Shown: positions 9,624-18,916 of the stretch, piece by piece
How positions within the stretch are numbered: position 1 is the stretch's first letter
Layout of the letters: every line of letters starts with the position of its first letter
NCBI RefSeq assembly: GCF_024582815.1
Contig: NZ_CP102099.1
Span: forward strand, 1,054,001-1,118,000
DNA: 64,000 nucleotides
Direction of reading: 5' to 3'
Source of the DNA: Acinetobacter colistiniresistens
GTDB lineage: Bacteria > Pseudomonadota > Gammaproteobacteria > Pseudomonadales > Moraxellaceae
The notes under the pieces: model-generated
Told to the model about the DNA's origin: nothing
What the model saw: the letters and a program-made list of their open reading frames with translations, nothing else
Database searches by the model: none
Made by a program: the position numbers and the translations under genes

Positions 9624-10088
9624 TTAAATTTGGCTTTGAATATAGTTTTCAATACCGACATTTTCAACCAAATCAAGTTGCGTATCTAGCCAGTCCCAAT
9701 ATTCTTCTTCTTTCTCTAGAATTTCTTGGACTAAATCTCGGGTCACATAGTCTTGTTCTGACTCGGCAAGCTCAACCGCTTGCTTGAGTGCTGCGATATT
9801 CTCTTTAACCTTGCGAATATCGCAGTTCAGGACTTCTTCCGTATGCTGACCAATATAGAGCTTGCCTAAATGTTGTAGGTTGGGTAAGCCTTCTAAAAAT
9901 AAGATGCGTTCGATGACTTTATCTGCATGTTTCATCTGGCGAATAGATTCTTTGTACTCGGCAGAACCAAGTTGTTCAATGCCCCAGTCATTAAACATGC
10001 GAGAGTGTAAAAAATATTGATTAATTGCTGTTAAATGGTGGTAAAGCACCTGATTCAGCTGATTGATAACTTCACGATTGCCTTTCAT
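9624..10088 (-). CDS. bfr: Bacterioferritin, haem-type subunit lacking ferroxidase ligands
   Basis: A bacterioferritin subunit of 154 residues that aligns without gaps over most of its length with E. coli Bfr. It contains AINQYFLHSRMF and MKHADKVIERILFLEGLPNL. Met52, the haem ligand between subunits, is present (QMKHAD). Several di-iron ferroxidase ligands are not: Glu18 is His, Glu51 is Gln, Glu94 is Gln and His130 is Tyr by alignment from memory; His54 and Glu127 remain. This pattern fits the haem-binding, ferroxidase-defective partner in two-subunit bacterioferritins such as that described in Pseudomonas putida. A catalytic partner subunit should be encoded elsewhere. The bfd gene lies 244 bp upstream on the same strand. 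Confidence 0.9.
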   Translation of the reverse strand: MKGNREVINQLNQVLYHHLTAINQYFLHSRMFNDWGIEQLGSAEYKESIRQMKHADKVIERILFLEGLPNLQHLGKLYIGQHTEEVLNCDIRKVKENIAALKQAVELAESEQDYVTRDLVQEILEKEEEYWDWLDTQLDLVENVGIENYIQSQI

Positions 10089-10332
10089 TGCGTTTACTCC
10101 AAAACACCAAGTGATGCCCTAGTGGCTAAGGCAATTTATCTTATCTTAATCAACAAAAAATGTTCTGGCGAGTAATTTATAGAACGGCAAATGAAAATCA
10201 CAATCAAAAACATCCTGATAGGATTATGATTTTTATAAAAAAACCGCTTATATGAGTACTATTTAAAGTTCAGCAAGAAGCGGCGGAGTCGTAAAGCACG
10301 AGTTGAATCTGATGAATAGTTTTGAAGCTAGA

Positions 10333-10527
10333 TCAAGCAGCTATAGAAATACGCGCGGCGATTTCTGCAAGTTCGTCACTGATAATGGCACGCGCTTCAG
10401 GTGCACAACGACCACAACATGTGCCTAAATCGAGAAGCTCACGGATTTCACGATAGCTTTCAGCGCCGTTTGCAACAGCGTCTTTAATATCCTGATCCGT
10501 AATTCCACGACATAAACAAACATACAT
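10333..10527 (-). CDS. bfd: Bacterioferritin-associated ferredoxin
   Basis: A 64-residue [2Fe-2S] ferredoxin that reduces the core of bacterioferritin so that iron can be released. The four cluster cysteines are in MYVCLCRGIT and GTCCGRCAPEAR, with the usual C-x-C and C-x2-C spacing. The start at 10527 gives the canonical N-terminus; an in-frame ATG 15 bases upstream is less likely. It lies upstream of bfr on the same strand. Its promoter overlaps a Fur box, so expression should rise under iron starvation, as for bfd in Pseudomonas. Confidence 0.95.
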   Translation of the reverse strand: MYVCLCRGITDQDIKDAVANGAESYREIRELLDLGTCCGRCAPEARAIISDELAEIAARISIAA

Positions 10528-10560
10528 GGGAGTAAGCCACAAATATAAATGCGATAATTG

Positions 10561-10590
10561 ATATTATTGATAATTATTATCGTTTGTCAA
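10561..10590 (-). promoter_or_regulatory. Fur box overlapping the bfd promoter
   Basis: On the minus strand TTGACA (10585-10590) and TAATAT (10561-10566) are separated by 18 bases. The spacer holds the perfect palindrome GATAATTATTATC (10569-10581), the 6-1-6 core of Fur operators. Fur with Fe2+ would occlude the polymerase here. Confidence 0.8.
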
Positions 10591-10637
10591 TGAATTTCAT
10601 TCTAACAATGAGTATATTCTTATTGGGAATTTGAATA

Positions 10638-10666
10638 AAAAATACCGCCTGATCGGCGATATTTTT
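10638..10666 (-). terminator. Terminator downstream of ridA
   Basis: A CGCC-TGAT-GGCG stem extended by A/T pairs, followed on the minus strand by a T-rich run. It lies between ridA and bfd, which are on the same strand, so bfd depends on its own promoter. Confidence 0.65.
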
Positions 10667-10704
10667 AATGATTTATATCTTTTGATAAATCTAAATTTTA
10701 AAAA

Positions 10705-11085
10705 TTATGGAATGATTACGATTCCATCCATTTCGACTAATGCATCTTTTGGCAGGCTTGCAACACCTAGGGCTGCACGAGCTGGGTAAGGCTGAGCAAA
10801 GTATTCGCCCATAATCTGATTCACCAATTGGAAGTGAGAGAGATCAGTCAGAAAAATATTCAATTTCGCGATATCCGCCAGACTACCGCCTGCAGCAGTA
10901 CAGACCGCTTTTAAGTTATCAAATACGCGACGAATCTGGGCTTCAATGCCTTCCACAAGTTCCATACTGTACGGATCTAAACCAATTTGACCAGAAAGGT
11001 AGAGTGTGTTGCCAACTAGGATTGCTTGAGAATATGTTCCGATCGCAGCAGGGGCGTGTTCAGTATGAATAACTTGACGTGACAT
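10705..11085 (-). CDS. ridA: RidA family enamine/imine deaminase
   Basis: A 126-residue YjgF/YER057c/UK114 protein. RidA hydrolyses reactive 2-aminoacrylate and related imines released by PLP enzymes and so protects metabolism. [20 protein letters not shown] near the N-terminus and [19 protein letters not shown] near the C-terminus match the family; the conserved Arg that binds the substrate carboxylate is in PARAAL, and EMDGIVI ends the protein. It lies downstream of spoT with 157 bp between them and may be partly cotranscribed. The start at 11085 has AGGAGAGC upstream. Confidence 0.95.
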   Translation of the reverse strand: MSRQVIHTEHAPAAIGTYSQAILVGNTLYLSGQIGLDPYSMELVEGIEAQIRRVFDNLKAVCTAAGGSLADIAKLNIFLTDLSHFQLVNQIMGEYFAQPYPARAALGVASLPKDALVEMDGIVIIP

Positions 11086-11242
11086 TAAGCTCTCCTATGT
11101 CGTTTTTTCTATCTTAAACCATGCGACTTTAACACAAAACCAGATTGACGAAAGGGCAGAGTACTGAATAGTCGCCTTGAACCAACTGATTATCCAGATT
11201 TTTATCTTTGCAGCATGTGCCTACTTTAGGGCAATATATTTT

Positions 11243-13366
11243 TTAAGCTGAAGGAACACTGGTTGCTTTTGTGACTTCAGGCTGAACAATTGGCATATTT
11301 AAGCGTTCAATACGTGGAAAGCCAAAGTGCATACGGAGATCGCGAATAATCTGAGCAATTTGATTCCGGTTGCTGACCACGATATTGACATAAGTTTTCT
11401 GGTCTTGTGAATGAACCATTTCTACGCCCGTTTTGGCTTTACGGCATTGATAAATCAGATCGGAAATTTGTTCATCATTCATGGCCATATGAATACAAAG
11501 ATAAGCACTGAAGCGAACATCGTCGATTTCTTCAGATTGCCAGTGTAGCGGCATGATATTTTCTGGATGCAAATGCTGTTCGTGTAATAAGTTCCGACAA
11601 CGGGAACGGTGTACAATAAGACCGCGTCGAGATAAATGTCCTTGAATTGGATCACCTAATACTGGGTTACAGCAATGCGCATATTTGACATCGACGCCTT
11701 CTGTGCCGACGATCAAGCGGTCAGATGCATCTTGATACTGTGAATGATAGTCTTGCGCAAACAGATGATTTGCGACCAATTGTGGTAATAGATCACCCAC
11801 CGCAATCTGTTCAAATAGCGTGTCTTTACTACCTAAGTGTCGCCATTCAAGTACATTGATCCAGTCGGTTGGAGAGAGATCGTTAATTGAACGCTGGAAC
11901 AGTTTTAAGGCACGATTTAAGGCTTGTTGTCCGACTAGGCGTTGTTCGTCAATATCTTGTTCTCTCAGAATATTCTGTAATGCGCGACGCGCTTTTTGGG
12001 TATTGATGAAACTGAGCCAGTCTGGATTTGGAGTTGCTAATACATCCGTAATAATCTCAACCACTTGCCCACTGTGTAACGGGGTGGACAATGGACGAAT
12101 TTCGCCATCGACTTTGGCACCTACAGCGTGGTTGCCTAAGAACAAACTGGCTGAATAGGCGAAATCAACCACAGTGGCACCTTGTGGTAATTCATGTAAT
12201 TGTCCATGTGGGGTGTAGACCCAGATTTTTTCTTGGTGCAAATAGTCGAGTAAATCACTAAAGGTGGTTTTCGCACAGCCGCTGTCAATCAGGGTATTCA
12301 AGTTTTGCATAGAAGCCTGAATCGCTGAACGACAGGCTTGTGGTGCATTTTCACCCAGCACCACACCAAAACGAGCTGCTTTACGCATCAGTTCAGTCTG
12401 AATGGTCAATGAAAGTGTGGTTTTTTCGCCTTTGAGCTGGATCATGAGCGATTGGTTGCCGCCTGGTAAAGGACGGCGAATATGATCTCGGTATTGTAAT
12501 ACCTGAAAATTATCTTTCAGCGCATCAACTAGACGGTCGCAGTCAGCAATACTTTGTAAAATAATTTCAAAGGCATGGCTGTGGCTGAGTTCATTCAAAT
12601 CAATTTCATTTTTAATAAAATGACGCAGTAATTCGATATTGTTGTTTTTCTTTTTAATTCGACCCTTGAGGTCATAGGCTTTTAACAGTTCAGAAAGCTT
12701 TTGTTCCCAAACGGCTTGGTACTCACAACGTTTTGGTTTGGTTTCCAGTAAGGCCGTTTGCACATCATTAAACATGTCTAAATCAAGATTTTGATAGCAG
12801 AGATGTTCAAGGTTATCCGCCATCTCATTCATACCCACCAGACGTGACATGGGTACAAAAATATCGAGGGTCTCTTGTGCGATACGCGCACGCTTATCCG
12901 GACGCAGTGCACCCAAGGTGGTCATGTTGTGATAGCGGTCAGCCAGTTTAATAATAATGACACGAGGATCTTGTAAAGTCGCCTGTAGAATTTTTCGGAA
13001 TGATGCGGCTTTGTTATATTCTTTATCGCTGGAATGGCTGAGTTTGGTGACGCCATCGACCAGTTCTGCGACGACGACTCCATATTTCTGCCCAATTTCA
13101 TCTTTGGTAAATTCAGTATCTTCAATTACATCATGTAAAAGTGCTGCCATTAAGGTTTCTGCATCAAGACGCATATGTGCCAAAATGCAACTTACTGCTA
13201 TTGGGTGCAGTACATAGGGCTCACCACTTTTACGGGTAATACCGCTATGCGCTAAATCAGCAAAATCGCAGGCAGCAAGCACACGTTGAACATCACTATC
13301 TTTGAGATAGGCTTCAATAATTGCTTTGAGCTGCTGCTTCGCTTGGCTGACTTCTTCGCCTGGCAT
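11243..13366 (-). CDS. spoT: SpoT (p)ppGpp hydrolase with degenerate synthetase domain
   Basis: A 707-residue RelA/SpoT homologue. The HD hydrolase domain is intact: YVLHPIAVSCILA, LLHDVIEDT and IIKLADRYHNM. The synthetase region (about residues 220-345) lacks the usual GRPKHIYSIY-like entry, the DxxAxRV region and AAHW. In its place are segments such as HSHAFEIILQSIADCDRLV and RRPLPGGNQSLMIQLKGE, keeping only traces of the fold. TGS (IWVYTPHGQLHELPQGAT), the helical/zinc-finger region (VKYAHCCNPVLGDPI) and ACT follow. Work on Acinetobacter baumannii SpoT describes a monofunctional hydrolase, which agrees. It degrades (p)ppGpp to GDP/GTP plus pyrophosphate. The neighbours rpoZ and gmk upstream are the standard context. 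Confidence 0.95.
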   Translation of the reverse strand: MPGEEVSQAKQQLKAIIEAYLKDSDVQRVLAACDFADLAHSGITRKSGEPYVLHPIAVSCILAHMRLDAETLMAALLHDVIEDTEFTKDEIGQKYGVVVAELVDGVTKLSHSSDKEYNKAASFRKILQATLQDPRVIIIKLADRYHNMTTLGALRPDKRARIAQETLDIFVPMSRLVGMNEMADNLEHLCYQNLDLDMFNDVQTALLETKPKRCEYQAVWEQKLSELLKAYDLKGRIKKKNNNIELLRHFIKNEIDLNELSHSHAFEIILQSIADCDRLVDALKDNFQVLQYRDHIRRPLPGGNQSLMIQLKGEKTTLSLTIQTELMRKAARFGVVLGENAPQACRSAIQASMQNLNTLIDSGCAKTTFSDLLDYLHQEKIWVYTPHGQLHELPQGATVVDFAYSASLFLGNHAVGAKVDGEIRPLSTPLHSGQVVEIITDVLATPNPDWLSFINTQKARRALQNILREQDIDEQRLVGQQALNRALKLFQRSINDLSPTDWINVLEWRHLGSKDTLFEQIAVGDLLPQLVANHLFAQDYHSQYQDASDRLIVGTEGVDVKYAHCCNPVLGDPIQGHLSRRGLIVHRSRCRNLLHEQHLHPENIMPLHWQSEEIDDVRFSAYLCIHMAMNDEQISDLIYQCRKAKTGVEMVHSQDQKTYVNIVVSNRNQIAQIIRDLRMHFGFPRIERLNMPIVQPEVTKATSVPSA

Positions 13367-13695
13367 ATAACACCTTTAATAACTTGAATTCAGTAATGAT
13401 CTGTCTGTTGATAATTTAATGATGTATTACATGGATGAATTTTTGACTTAGTGCGGTCTTCATGTGCTCAACCATATTGGATACCATTGAAAACGTACGT
13501 TTGATGCAAGTATTCGCAAACATTACGCCTTTCTTCTAATGAAAAGCAAATTGTGAAACTTGTCAATTTGTTCATTAGAAAAACTCGTAAATTTTTTCAA
13601 TGACGGATATTGCTTTTATCAATATGTATCAAATTTTGCAAGAAAGAAAAAAGCCCAGAGTATTCACAATGGGCTTTTCGCACAACAAATTCGGT
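13367..13695. other. Intergenic region between spoT and rpoZ
   Basis: 329 bp with no supported gene. It holds the rpoZ terminator at its right end and must contain the spoT promoter, since that hairpin would stop read-through from rpoZ. No clear promoter consensus was identified. Confidence 0.5.
13649..13678 (-). terminator. Terminator after rpoZ
   Basis: AAAAGCCCA and TGGGCTTTT arms around a 12-base loop, with a T-rich tail on the minus strand. It separates rpoZ from spoT. Confidence 0.85.
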
Positions 13696-13974
13696 TTAGA
13701 AAGTGAAACCTTCTAAGTTTAATGAATTTGTAGACAGTACCATATCAAGGTTTGATGTCTGGTAGTCTTGATCGCGTTGTTTTAAAATTTCTTTGGTGAC
13801 ATGACCGACTGCAATTTCGCGTAATGCAACCACTGTTGGTTTGTCATTGTCCCATTCTACAGTAGGTTCCATGCCTTGACGTGCCAATTGACGTGCACGT
13901 TTACTCGCTACCAGTACCAACTCGAAGCGGTTATCTACATGGTCTAAACAATCTTCAACGGTTACACGTGCCAT
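13696..13974 (-). CDS. rpoZ: RNA polymerase omega subunit
   Basis: A 92-residue omega subunit that helps assemble the RNA polymerase beta' subunit and contributes to a ppGpp site. It begins [20 protein letters not shown] and contains [11 protein letters not shown] and [11 protein letters not shown], all characteristic. The start at 13974 is chosen because a longer in-frame extension to 14043 would run into gmk and lacks family similarity. It follows gmk by 70 bp on the same strand, and a terminator lies just after it. Confidence 0.97.
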   Translation of the reverse strand: MARVTVEDCLDHVDNRFELVLVASKRARQLARQGMEPTVEWDNDKPTVVALREIAVGHVTKEILKQRDQDYQTSNLDMVLSTNSLNLEGFTF

Positions 13975-14044
13975 AAGTTGTCTCGTTTGAACATTACATT
14001 TGGAAAGACTGAGTAGTATAAAAGGCTTTTCTGCCAGACTCAAG

Positions 14045-14668
14045 TCATTCGCGATTAAGGGTAATCAAGTTTTCGATTAATTGTTGATGACGTGCACTTT
14101 GTTGTGAGGTTACTAAACGGTTTGCACTAATAATAGCTTCCAGATCATGGACGGCTTTATTGAAATCATCATTGATAATGACATAGTCAAAACTGGCAAA
14201 ATGACGCATATCTTCAACCGCACAACTGAGACGATGCTCAATTACGTCGACTGAGTCTGTACCACGGTTCGAGAGACGCTGTCTTAAATCATATTGTGTT
14301 GGTGGCAGAATAAAGATTTGTTTAGATTCAGGAAAGAGTCGACGAACTTGTTCTGCACCTTGCCAATCGATTTCAAGCAAAACATCATGACCTTGTTGCA
14401 ATTGCTCTTTCACTTTGGCTTGGGAGGTGCCATAGTAATTGCCAAATACTTCTGCGTATTCGATAAAGCCACCTTCATTAACTTGTGCTAAAAAGCTTTC
14501 TTTGCTGGTAAAATGATAGTGAACGCCATCGAGTTCACCAGGACGTTGACCACGTGTAGTATGTGAGACAGAAACGTGCAGGTTGCTGACTCGATCGAGT
14601 AGGGCTTTGACCAAAGATGTTTTGCCTGTTCCTGAAGCTGCAGAAACGACAAACAAGAGACCCGACAT
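14045..14668 (-). CDS. gmk: Guanylate kinase
   Basis: A 207-residue guanylate kinase that phosphorylates GMP to GDP with ATP. The P-loop [16 protein letters not shown] is at residues 9-24. GMP-binding residues are in [20 protein letters not shown], and [15 protein letters not shown] and RLSNRGTDS carry further catalytic and lid residues. It forms a minus-strand unit with rpoZ and diverges from ispH over about 100 bp. Confidence 0.98.
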   Translation of the reverse strand: MSGLLFVVSAASGTGKTSLVKALLDRVSNLHVSVSHTTRGQRPGELDGVHYHFTSKESFLAQVNEGGFIEYAEVFGNYYGTSQAKVKEQLQQGHDVLLEIDWQGAEQVRRLFPESKQIFILPPTQYDLRQRLSNRGTDSVDVIEHRLSCAVEDMRHFASFDYVIINDDFNKAVHDLEAIISANRLVTSQQSARHQQLIENLITLNRE

Positions 14669-14771
14669 GATATTTTTCCTGAATATGATAAAATATCTTG
14701 GCTATTGTAGTGTAGCGTGCCATTAAACGAAATAGTTTGGTGTAAAAATTCAGATGATGAGAGAGGATGTT

Positions 14772-15722
14772 ATGGAAATCGTGTTGGCCAATCCACGAGG
14801 CTTTTGTGCTGGTGTTGACCGTGCTATAGCAATCGTCAATCGGGCACTGGAATGTTTTAATCCACCAATTTATGTACGCCATGAAGTGGTACATAACAAG
14901 TTTGTGGTCGATGATTTACGTCAGCGTGGTGCTGTTTTTGTTGATGAGCTGGATCAGGTGCCTGATGATTCAATTGTGATTTTTAGTGCGCATGGCGTAT
15001 CTAAAGCGGTACAGCAAGAAGCCGATCGTCGGGGTTTAAAAGTCTTTGATGCAACTTGTCCTCTCGTCACCAAAGTACATATCGAAGTGACTAAATACGC
15101 GCGTGAAGGAACAGAAGCAATTTTGATCGGGCATGAAGGCCATCCAGAAGTTGAAGGCACTATGGGGCAATATGATAAGTCTCGAGGTGGTGAGATTTAT
15201 CTGGTTGAAGATGAGCAAGATGTCGAAGCGCTCATGGTTAAACATCCTGAAAAAGTCGCGTTTGTTACCCAGACTACGCTTTCGATTGATGATACGGCCA
15301 AGGTGATTGATGCATTACGTACGAAATTCCCTCTCATTCAAGGCCCGCGTAAAGATGATATCTGCTACGCCACTCAAAACCGTCAAGATGCGGTGCGTGA
15401 TCTGGCCGAGCAGTGCGATGTGGTCTTGGTTGTAGGCTCACCAAATTCGTCGAACTCCAATCGTTTACGAGAATTGGCTGAACGTATGGGGAAATCTGCC
15501 TATCTGGTCGACAATGCGGATCAGCTTGAAAAAGACTGGTTTAAAGCTGACACTAAAATTGGTGTGACCGCTGGTGCTTCTGCACCTGAAATTTTGATTA
15601 AACAGGTGATTCAGCGCTTGCAAGACTGGGGGGCAACTCCACCCAAAGAACTGCAAGGACGAGAAGAAAATATTACTTTTAGTCTACCAAAAGAGTTGCG
15701 TATCCAGGTGATACAAGCCTAA
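14772..15722 (+). CDS. ispH: 4-hydroxy-3-methylbut-2-enyl diphosphate reductase
   Basis: A 316-residue IspH (LytB), the last enzyme of the MEP isoprenoid pathway, converting HMBPP to IPP and DMAPP with a [4Fe-4S] cluster. The three cluster cysteines are in [22 protein letters not shown] and [16 protein letters not shown] and SSNSNRL line the active site. The start at 14772 follows GAGAGGA and gives the canonical [12 protein letters not shown]; a longer start at 14754 is disfavoured. A strong terminator follows, then the pilus operons. Confidence 0.98.
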   Translation: MEIVLANPRGFCAGVDRAIAIVNRALECFNPPIYVRHEVVHNKFVVDDLRQRGAVFVDELDQVPDDSIVIFSAHGVSKAVQQEADRRGLKVFDATCPLVTKVHIEVTKYAREGTEAILIGHEGHPEVEGTMGQYDKSRGGEIYLVEDEQDVEALMVKHPEKVAFVTQTTLSIDDTAKVIDALRTKFPLIQGPRKDDICYATQNRQDAVRDLAEQCDVVLVVGSPNSSNSNRLRELAERMGKSAYLVDNADQLEKDWFKADTKIGVTAGASAPEILIKQVIQRLQDWGATPPKELQGREENITFSLPKELRIQVIQA

Positions 15723-15748
15723 TTTTATTAGAAAAATGTGAACTGGAA

Positions 15749-15780
15749 ACGGATGGATGACACTCCATCCGTTTTTTTTT
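15749..15780 (+). terminator. Terminator after ispH
   Basis: ACGGATGG and CCATCCGT arms around an 8-base loop, followed by a run of nine or more T. It isolates ispH from the minor-pilin operon. Confidence 0.92.
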
Positions 15781-15862
15781 GGTGCTTATCTGCTTTGTAT
15801 TGGTTCTGTAAAAATAAAATTTAATATAGAGTAGTAAATTTTAAAAATTGGGTGCTGGGGAA

Positions 15863-16369
15863 ATGGGGAAAACTCGGGGGTTCACCTTAATTGAGCTGAT
15901 GGTGGCTATAGCTGTGCTAGGCGTAATTGCGACGATGGCAGTGCCATCCATGTCGAGTTTGATGGAAAAAAGGCGCTATGAACGTAATACAAGAGATTTA
16001 TTGAGTACTTTATCTCAAGCAAAAAGCCAAGCAATTTTAAATCGAGCCAATGTTGATGCTTATTTAGTGGCTTCGTCTAGTAGTACGAATAACTCAAGAA
16101 CCCTCAGTTGGGCCGTAGTAAATAGTAATACAACAGTGACGATTTCTCCGACCCCAACTTCAATTAGTGTCATTACTACTCTACCGTCTACAACAACTAC
16201 AACAACTTCTGCCTTTAGGTTTGATAGCAATGGTCTGGTCGCCAATATTACAGGTGATACCACAATTACCTTATGTAATTCTAAATTATTGCTGCAAAAA
16301 ACAGTCGTGATCACCCGATTGGGGGCATACATTATTAAGCCTGATATCGCAGTGAGTGCTTGCACATGA
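15863..16369 (+). CDS. Minor pseudopilin FimT/FimU-like (operon 1)
   Basis: A GspH/FimT-type prepilin of 168 residues. The leader MGKTRG is followed by FTLIELMVAIAVLGVIATMA with Glu5 of the mature protein. A threonine/serine-rich stretch near residues 105-125 leads to SAFRFDSNGLVAN, the conserved region of GspH/FimT proteins. It begins the first of two tandem minor-pilin operons. The ATG at 15863 gives a normal short leader; TTG at 15848 is an alternative. Minor pilins of this type prime pilus assembly, and FimT proteins of related bacteria can bind DNA during uptake. The gene overlaps pilV by four bases (ATGA). Confidence 0.85.
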   Translation: MGKTRGFTLIELMVAIAVLGVIATMAVPSMSSLMEKRRYERNTRDLLSTLSQAKSQAILNRANVDAYLVASSSSTNNSRTLSWAVVNSNTTVTISPTPTSISVITTLPSTTTTTTSAFRFDSNGLVANITGDTTITLCNSKLLLQKTVVITRLGAYIIKPDIAVSACT

Positions 16370-16929
16370 TTATTAGACCTAAAAAACAAGCAGGCGTGGG
16401 CTTAATAGAAGTGCTTGTCGCATTATTATTGTTAGCCATCGGGGTGTTGGGCTATGTCGCTTTACAGTTAAGAGCATATGATGCTTCTGCTGAGGCAATG
16501 CAGAAGTCCCAAGCAATAGTGATTATGCGAGGCCTTGCCGAAAATATGCGCATTAATAAGAGTCAAATGGGGAGTTACCCTGCATTTGTTCGTAGTTACA
16601 CTGGTCTTACATCGGTGACAACAGCACCTACAAGTTGTTTTAATTCTGGATGTACAGCCAGTCAGGTCGCTCAGTTTGATGCGTATCAGGCAGCGCTTAA
16701 CGCTAATAAACTAGGAATGCAATTGACCATGGATAATTGCCCAGGGGTAACTTCTACAATGACGATACGTCGCCAGTGTTTATATGCATTTTGGGGTAAA
16801 ACATCGCCTACAGTTCAAGAAGATACGGCTTCAGGTGTAACGACCAGTTCTGCAGATGTCTCTAGTTGTATGGGAAGTAATGGTATTTATGTTGCAGGTG
16901 CCTCCTGTTTAATGATGGAGGTTTATTAG
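16366..16929 (+). CDS. pilV: Minor pilin PilV-like (operon 1)
   Basis: A prepilin of 187 residues starting in the ATGA overlap with the previous gene. The leader is followed by VGLIEVLVALLLLAIGVLGY, the PilV signature in which FTLIE becomes VGLIE. LRAYDASAEAMQKSQA and MRGLAENMRIN follow, as in PilV proteins; cysteines near the C-terminus probably form disulfides. PilV belongs to the priming complex with PilW, PilX, FimU and PilY1. The stop is 1 bp from the pilW start, so the genes are tightly coupled. Confidence 0.9.
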   Translation: MIIRPKKQAGVGLIEVLVALLLLAIGVLGYVALQLRAYDASAEAMQKSQAIVIMRGLAENMRINKSQMGSYPAFVRSYTGLTSVTTAPTSCFNSGCTASQVAQFDAYQAALNANKLGMQLTMDNCPGVTSTMTIRRQCLYAFWGKTSPTVQEDTASGVTTSSADVSSCMGSNGIYVAGASCLMMEVY

Positions 16930-16930
16930 A

Positions 16931-18100
16931 ATGAAAAAAAATAATGCGAAGTCACAGTCAGGTTTTACTTTAATTGAGTTAATGGTTGCACTGGTTCTTG
17001 GCCTAATAGTTGTTGCAGCTGCAGTGCAATTGTTTACGGGAGGAATTCTTTCAAGCCGTTTGCAGCAAGCTAATGCTGAAATTCAGGACAGTGGCATTTT
17101 TGGTTTAGATTATATTGTTCGAGACATTCGATTTGCGAATCAAGACAATTTAGCTAATCTAAAACTGGATGATAAAACACCTTATGGTGGAATTGTTTTA
17201 ACGGGGTTAACCGCAACAAGTTCAACCAATGTTAACTTTGTACCGAAAGTGAGTAGTTCGGCTTACATTGATTCTGCTTTATTAAGCCGTGGGCAGGATG
17301 ATACTGTTTCAACTACATCAAACTATTGGAAAGGACTAACTCGAGTAACTTTAAAAGACTCAGCAGGTGCTGTGATTGCAAATCCTGTAAGTGATCAATT
17401 GACGATTCAATTTTTTGCACCAACGCAGATGACCAACTGTGAAGGTGCGACTGTCTTGCCTGGAGATTTGGTTGTTCAACGTTATTTTGTACGTCCAGAT
17501 AATAATGGGGCTTCTACAGACTATGCTTTAGCTTGTGATGCAAATACCCCATCAGCAACAACTGCTGATGTTAAGGCTGCTGCCACAGCGCGAACAACTG
17601 TGAACGCAACAACAGAGACAATTTCTCCTTTACCAATTACAGGTTTAGGTGATGCAGGACAAATTATTATTCCTCGTGTTGATCATTTTCATGTTTTACT
17701 TGGGGCAATGGTAACAACCGAAACTACAACTACCGTTACCAATAGAACAGTGACGCCAGCAACTTCTACAACGACAAAAACAGTCTCAAATCAATTTGGT
17801 TACTATACGATTCCACAGTATCGTACATTAGCTCAAACTACAGCGACAGATAACACGACAGGTACTGGAAGTAAAGTAGAAACCAATATAAAAGTAACAG
17901 TGAGCTCACGAATTTTATCAACGCAGATTTCAGTATTAGTACGTTCCGCAAATAATGCACAAAATCAGGCCATTGACCCAACTCAGCCGCTCTTAATGTT
18001 GGATCAAACAGCTACGCCATCAGATACAACGACACGTTATCAACGTCGGGTATATAGCACCACTGTTGCACTACGTAATGCAATGGGAGATTCACTATGA
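16931..18100 (+). CDS. pilW: Minor pilin PilW-like (operon 1)
   Basis: A 389-residue PilW-family prepilin. The leader ends SQSG before FTLIELMVALVLGLIVVAAA. The large C-terminal domain starts LFTGGILSSRLQQANAEIQD and ends with VALRNAMGDSL, matching PilW architecture. An expanded threonine-rich segment (about residues 210-325, for example TTETTTTVTNRTVTPATSTT) is longer than in the paralogue at 25708 and may be surface exposed. It overlaps pilX by ATGA. Confidence 0.9.
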   Translation: MKKNNAKSQSGFTLIELMVALVLGLIVVAAAVQLFTGGILSSRLQQANAEIQDSGIFGLDYIVRDIRFANQDNLANLKLDDKTPYGGIVLTGLTATSSTNVNFVPKVSSSAYIDSALLSRGQDDTVSTTSNYWKGLTRVTLKDSAGAVIANPVSDQLTIQFFAPTQMTNCEGATVLPGDLVVQRYFVRPDNNGASTDYALACDANTPSATTADVKAAATARTTVNATTETISPLPITGLGDAGQIIIPRVDHFHVLLGAMVTTETTTTVTNRTVTPATSTTTKTVSNQFGYYTIPQYRTLAQTTATDNTTGTGSKVETNIKVTVSSRILSTQISVLVRSANNAQNQAIDPTQPLLMLDQTATPSDTTTRYQRRVYSTTVALRNAMGDSL

Positions 18101-18906
18101 ACCATCCAAAACGCACATATTTAAAACATCAGCGTGGTGCGACCTTAATTGTAGTCATGATCATATTACTAATCATTATTGTGGTTGGAATACTTGCTGT
18201 TCGAGTTGCTATTGTTTCATTGGGAGTAGCAACAAATAGTCAAGTCGGTCAATTAAATTTTCAATCCTCCGATGCTCCGTTGGCATGGTTCAATAATTTT
18301 GATCCAACAACGGTAACCAGCGTTGGTAATGTGATTGGAGCTGCACTAAAAGAAAATGAAAGTAACCCAGGTGGGGAATATATTTTCTGTTATAAACCCA
18401 CGACAAATAGTTTTGCTCAGACCATTAATTCGAGTCTGATGCGTAAAGCTGATTCAGGAAATATTGCAACAGTTGAAGCGGGAGGGGTGGCTGGTTTTTG
18501 TAATTTAACCTCAGATTTTGGCAGTAATCGTCCTGCTGTTGTCACTCAAGTTGCAGTAAGCATTCCAACTGAGGCACTGAATAATAAGCCAGGCGCAAAT
18601 TTACCTCGAGGAATTAATGTTTCTGAGGGGACACAGTTACCTAAAAGCATGACTTCTGCCCAACGAATTCGTGTAACCACAACGGCGATGTTACCTGCAT
18701 ATACCAGTGATATCTCCTCTGTACAAAGAGATTGTTTAAGCTCGAGCAATGCCAAAATTAGTGACGATCTTAACGCGACTTTAGGTACAGGTAGTGAATA
18801 TACCTTGGCAAAATGTCTTACTGATAAAGGTGTTCCATTTACTACCCAAGTACAAGAATTTAACTACGTGAACCAATTAACTGAAGTCACTGCTCCAGGA
18901 AATTAA
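18097..18906 (+). CDS. pilX: Minor pilin PilX-like (operon 1)
   Basis: A 269-residue PilX-type protein. It has the PilX N-terminus RGATLIVVMIILLIIIVVGI, where the usual F-T-L-I-E is replaced and Glu5 is absent, as is common in this family. The soluble domain has few standard motifs. PilX completes the PilV-PilW-PilX-PilY1 tip complex. It overlaps pilW by four bases and precedes pilY1 by 10 bp. Confidence 0.88.
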   Translation: MNHPKRTYLKHQRGATLIVVMIILLIIIVVGILAVRVAIVSLGVATNSQVGQLNFQSSDAPLAWFNNFDPTTVTSVGNVIGAALKENESNPGGEYIFCYKPTTNSFAQTINSSLMRKADSGNIATVEAGGVAGFCNLTSDFGSNRPAVVTQVAVSIPTEALNNKPGANLPRGINVSEGTQLPKSMTSAQRIRVTTTAMLPAYTSDISSVQRDCLSSSNAKISDDLNATLGTGSEYTLAKCLTDKGVPFTTQVQEFNYVNQLTEVTAPGN

Positions 18907-18916
18907 GGGGGATATC

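Noticed and set aside
11820-12158. Plus-strand 112-codon frame inside spoT
   Set aside because: It is a shadow of the conserved spoT coding sequence.
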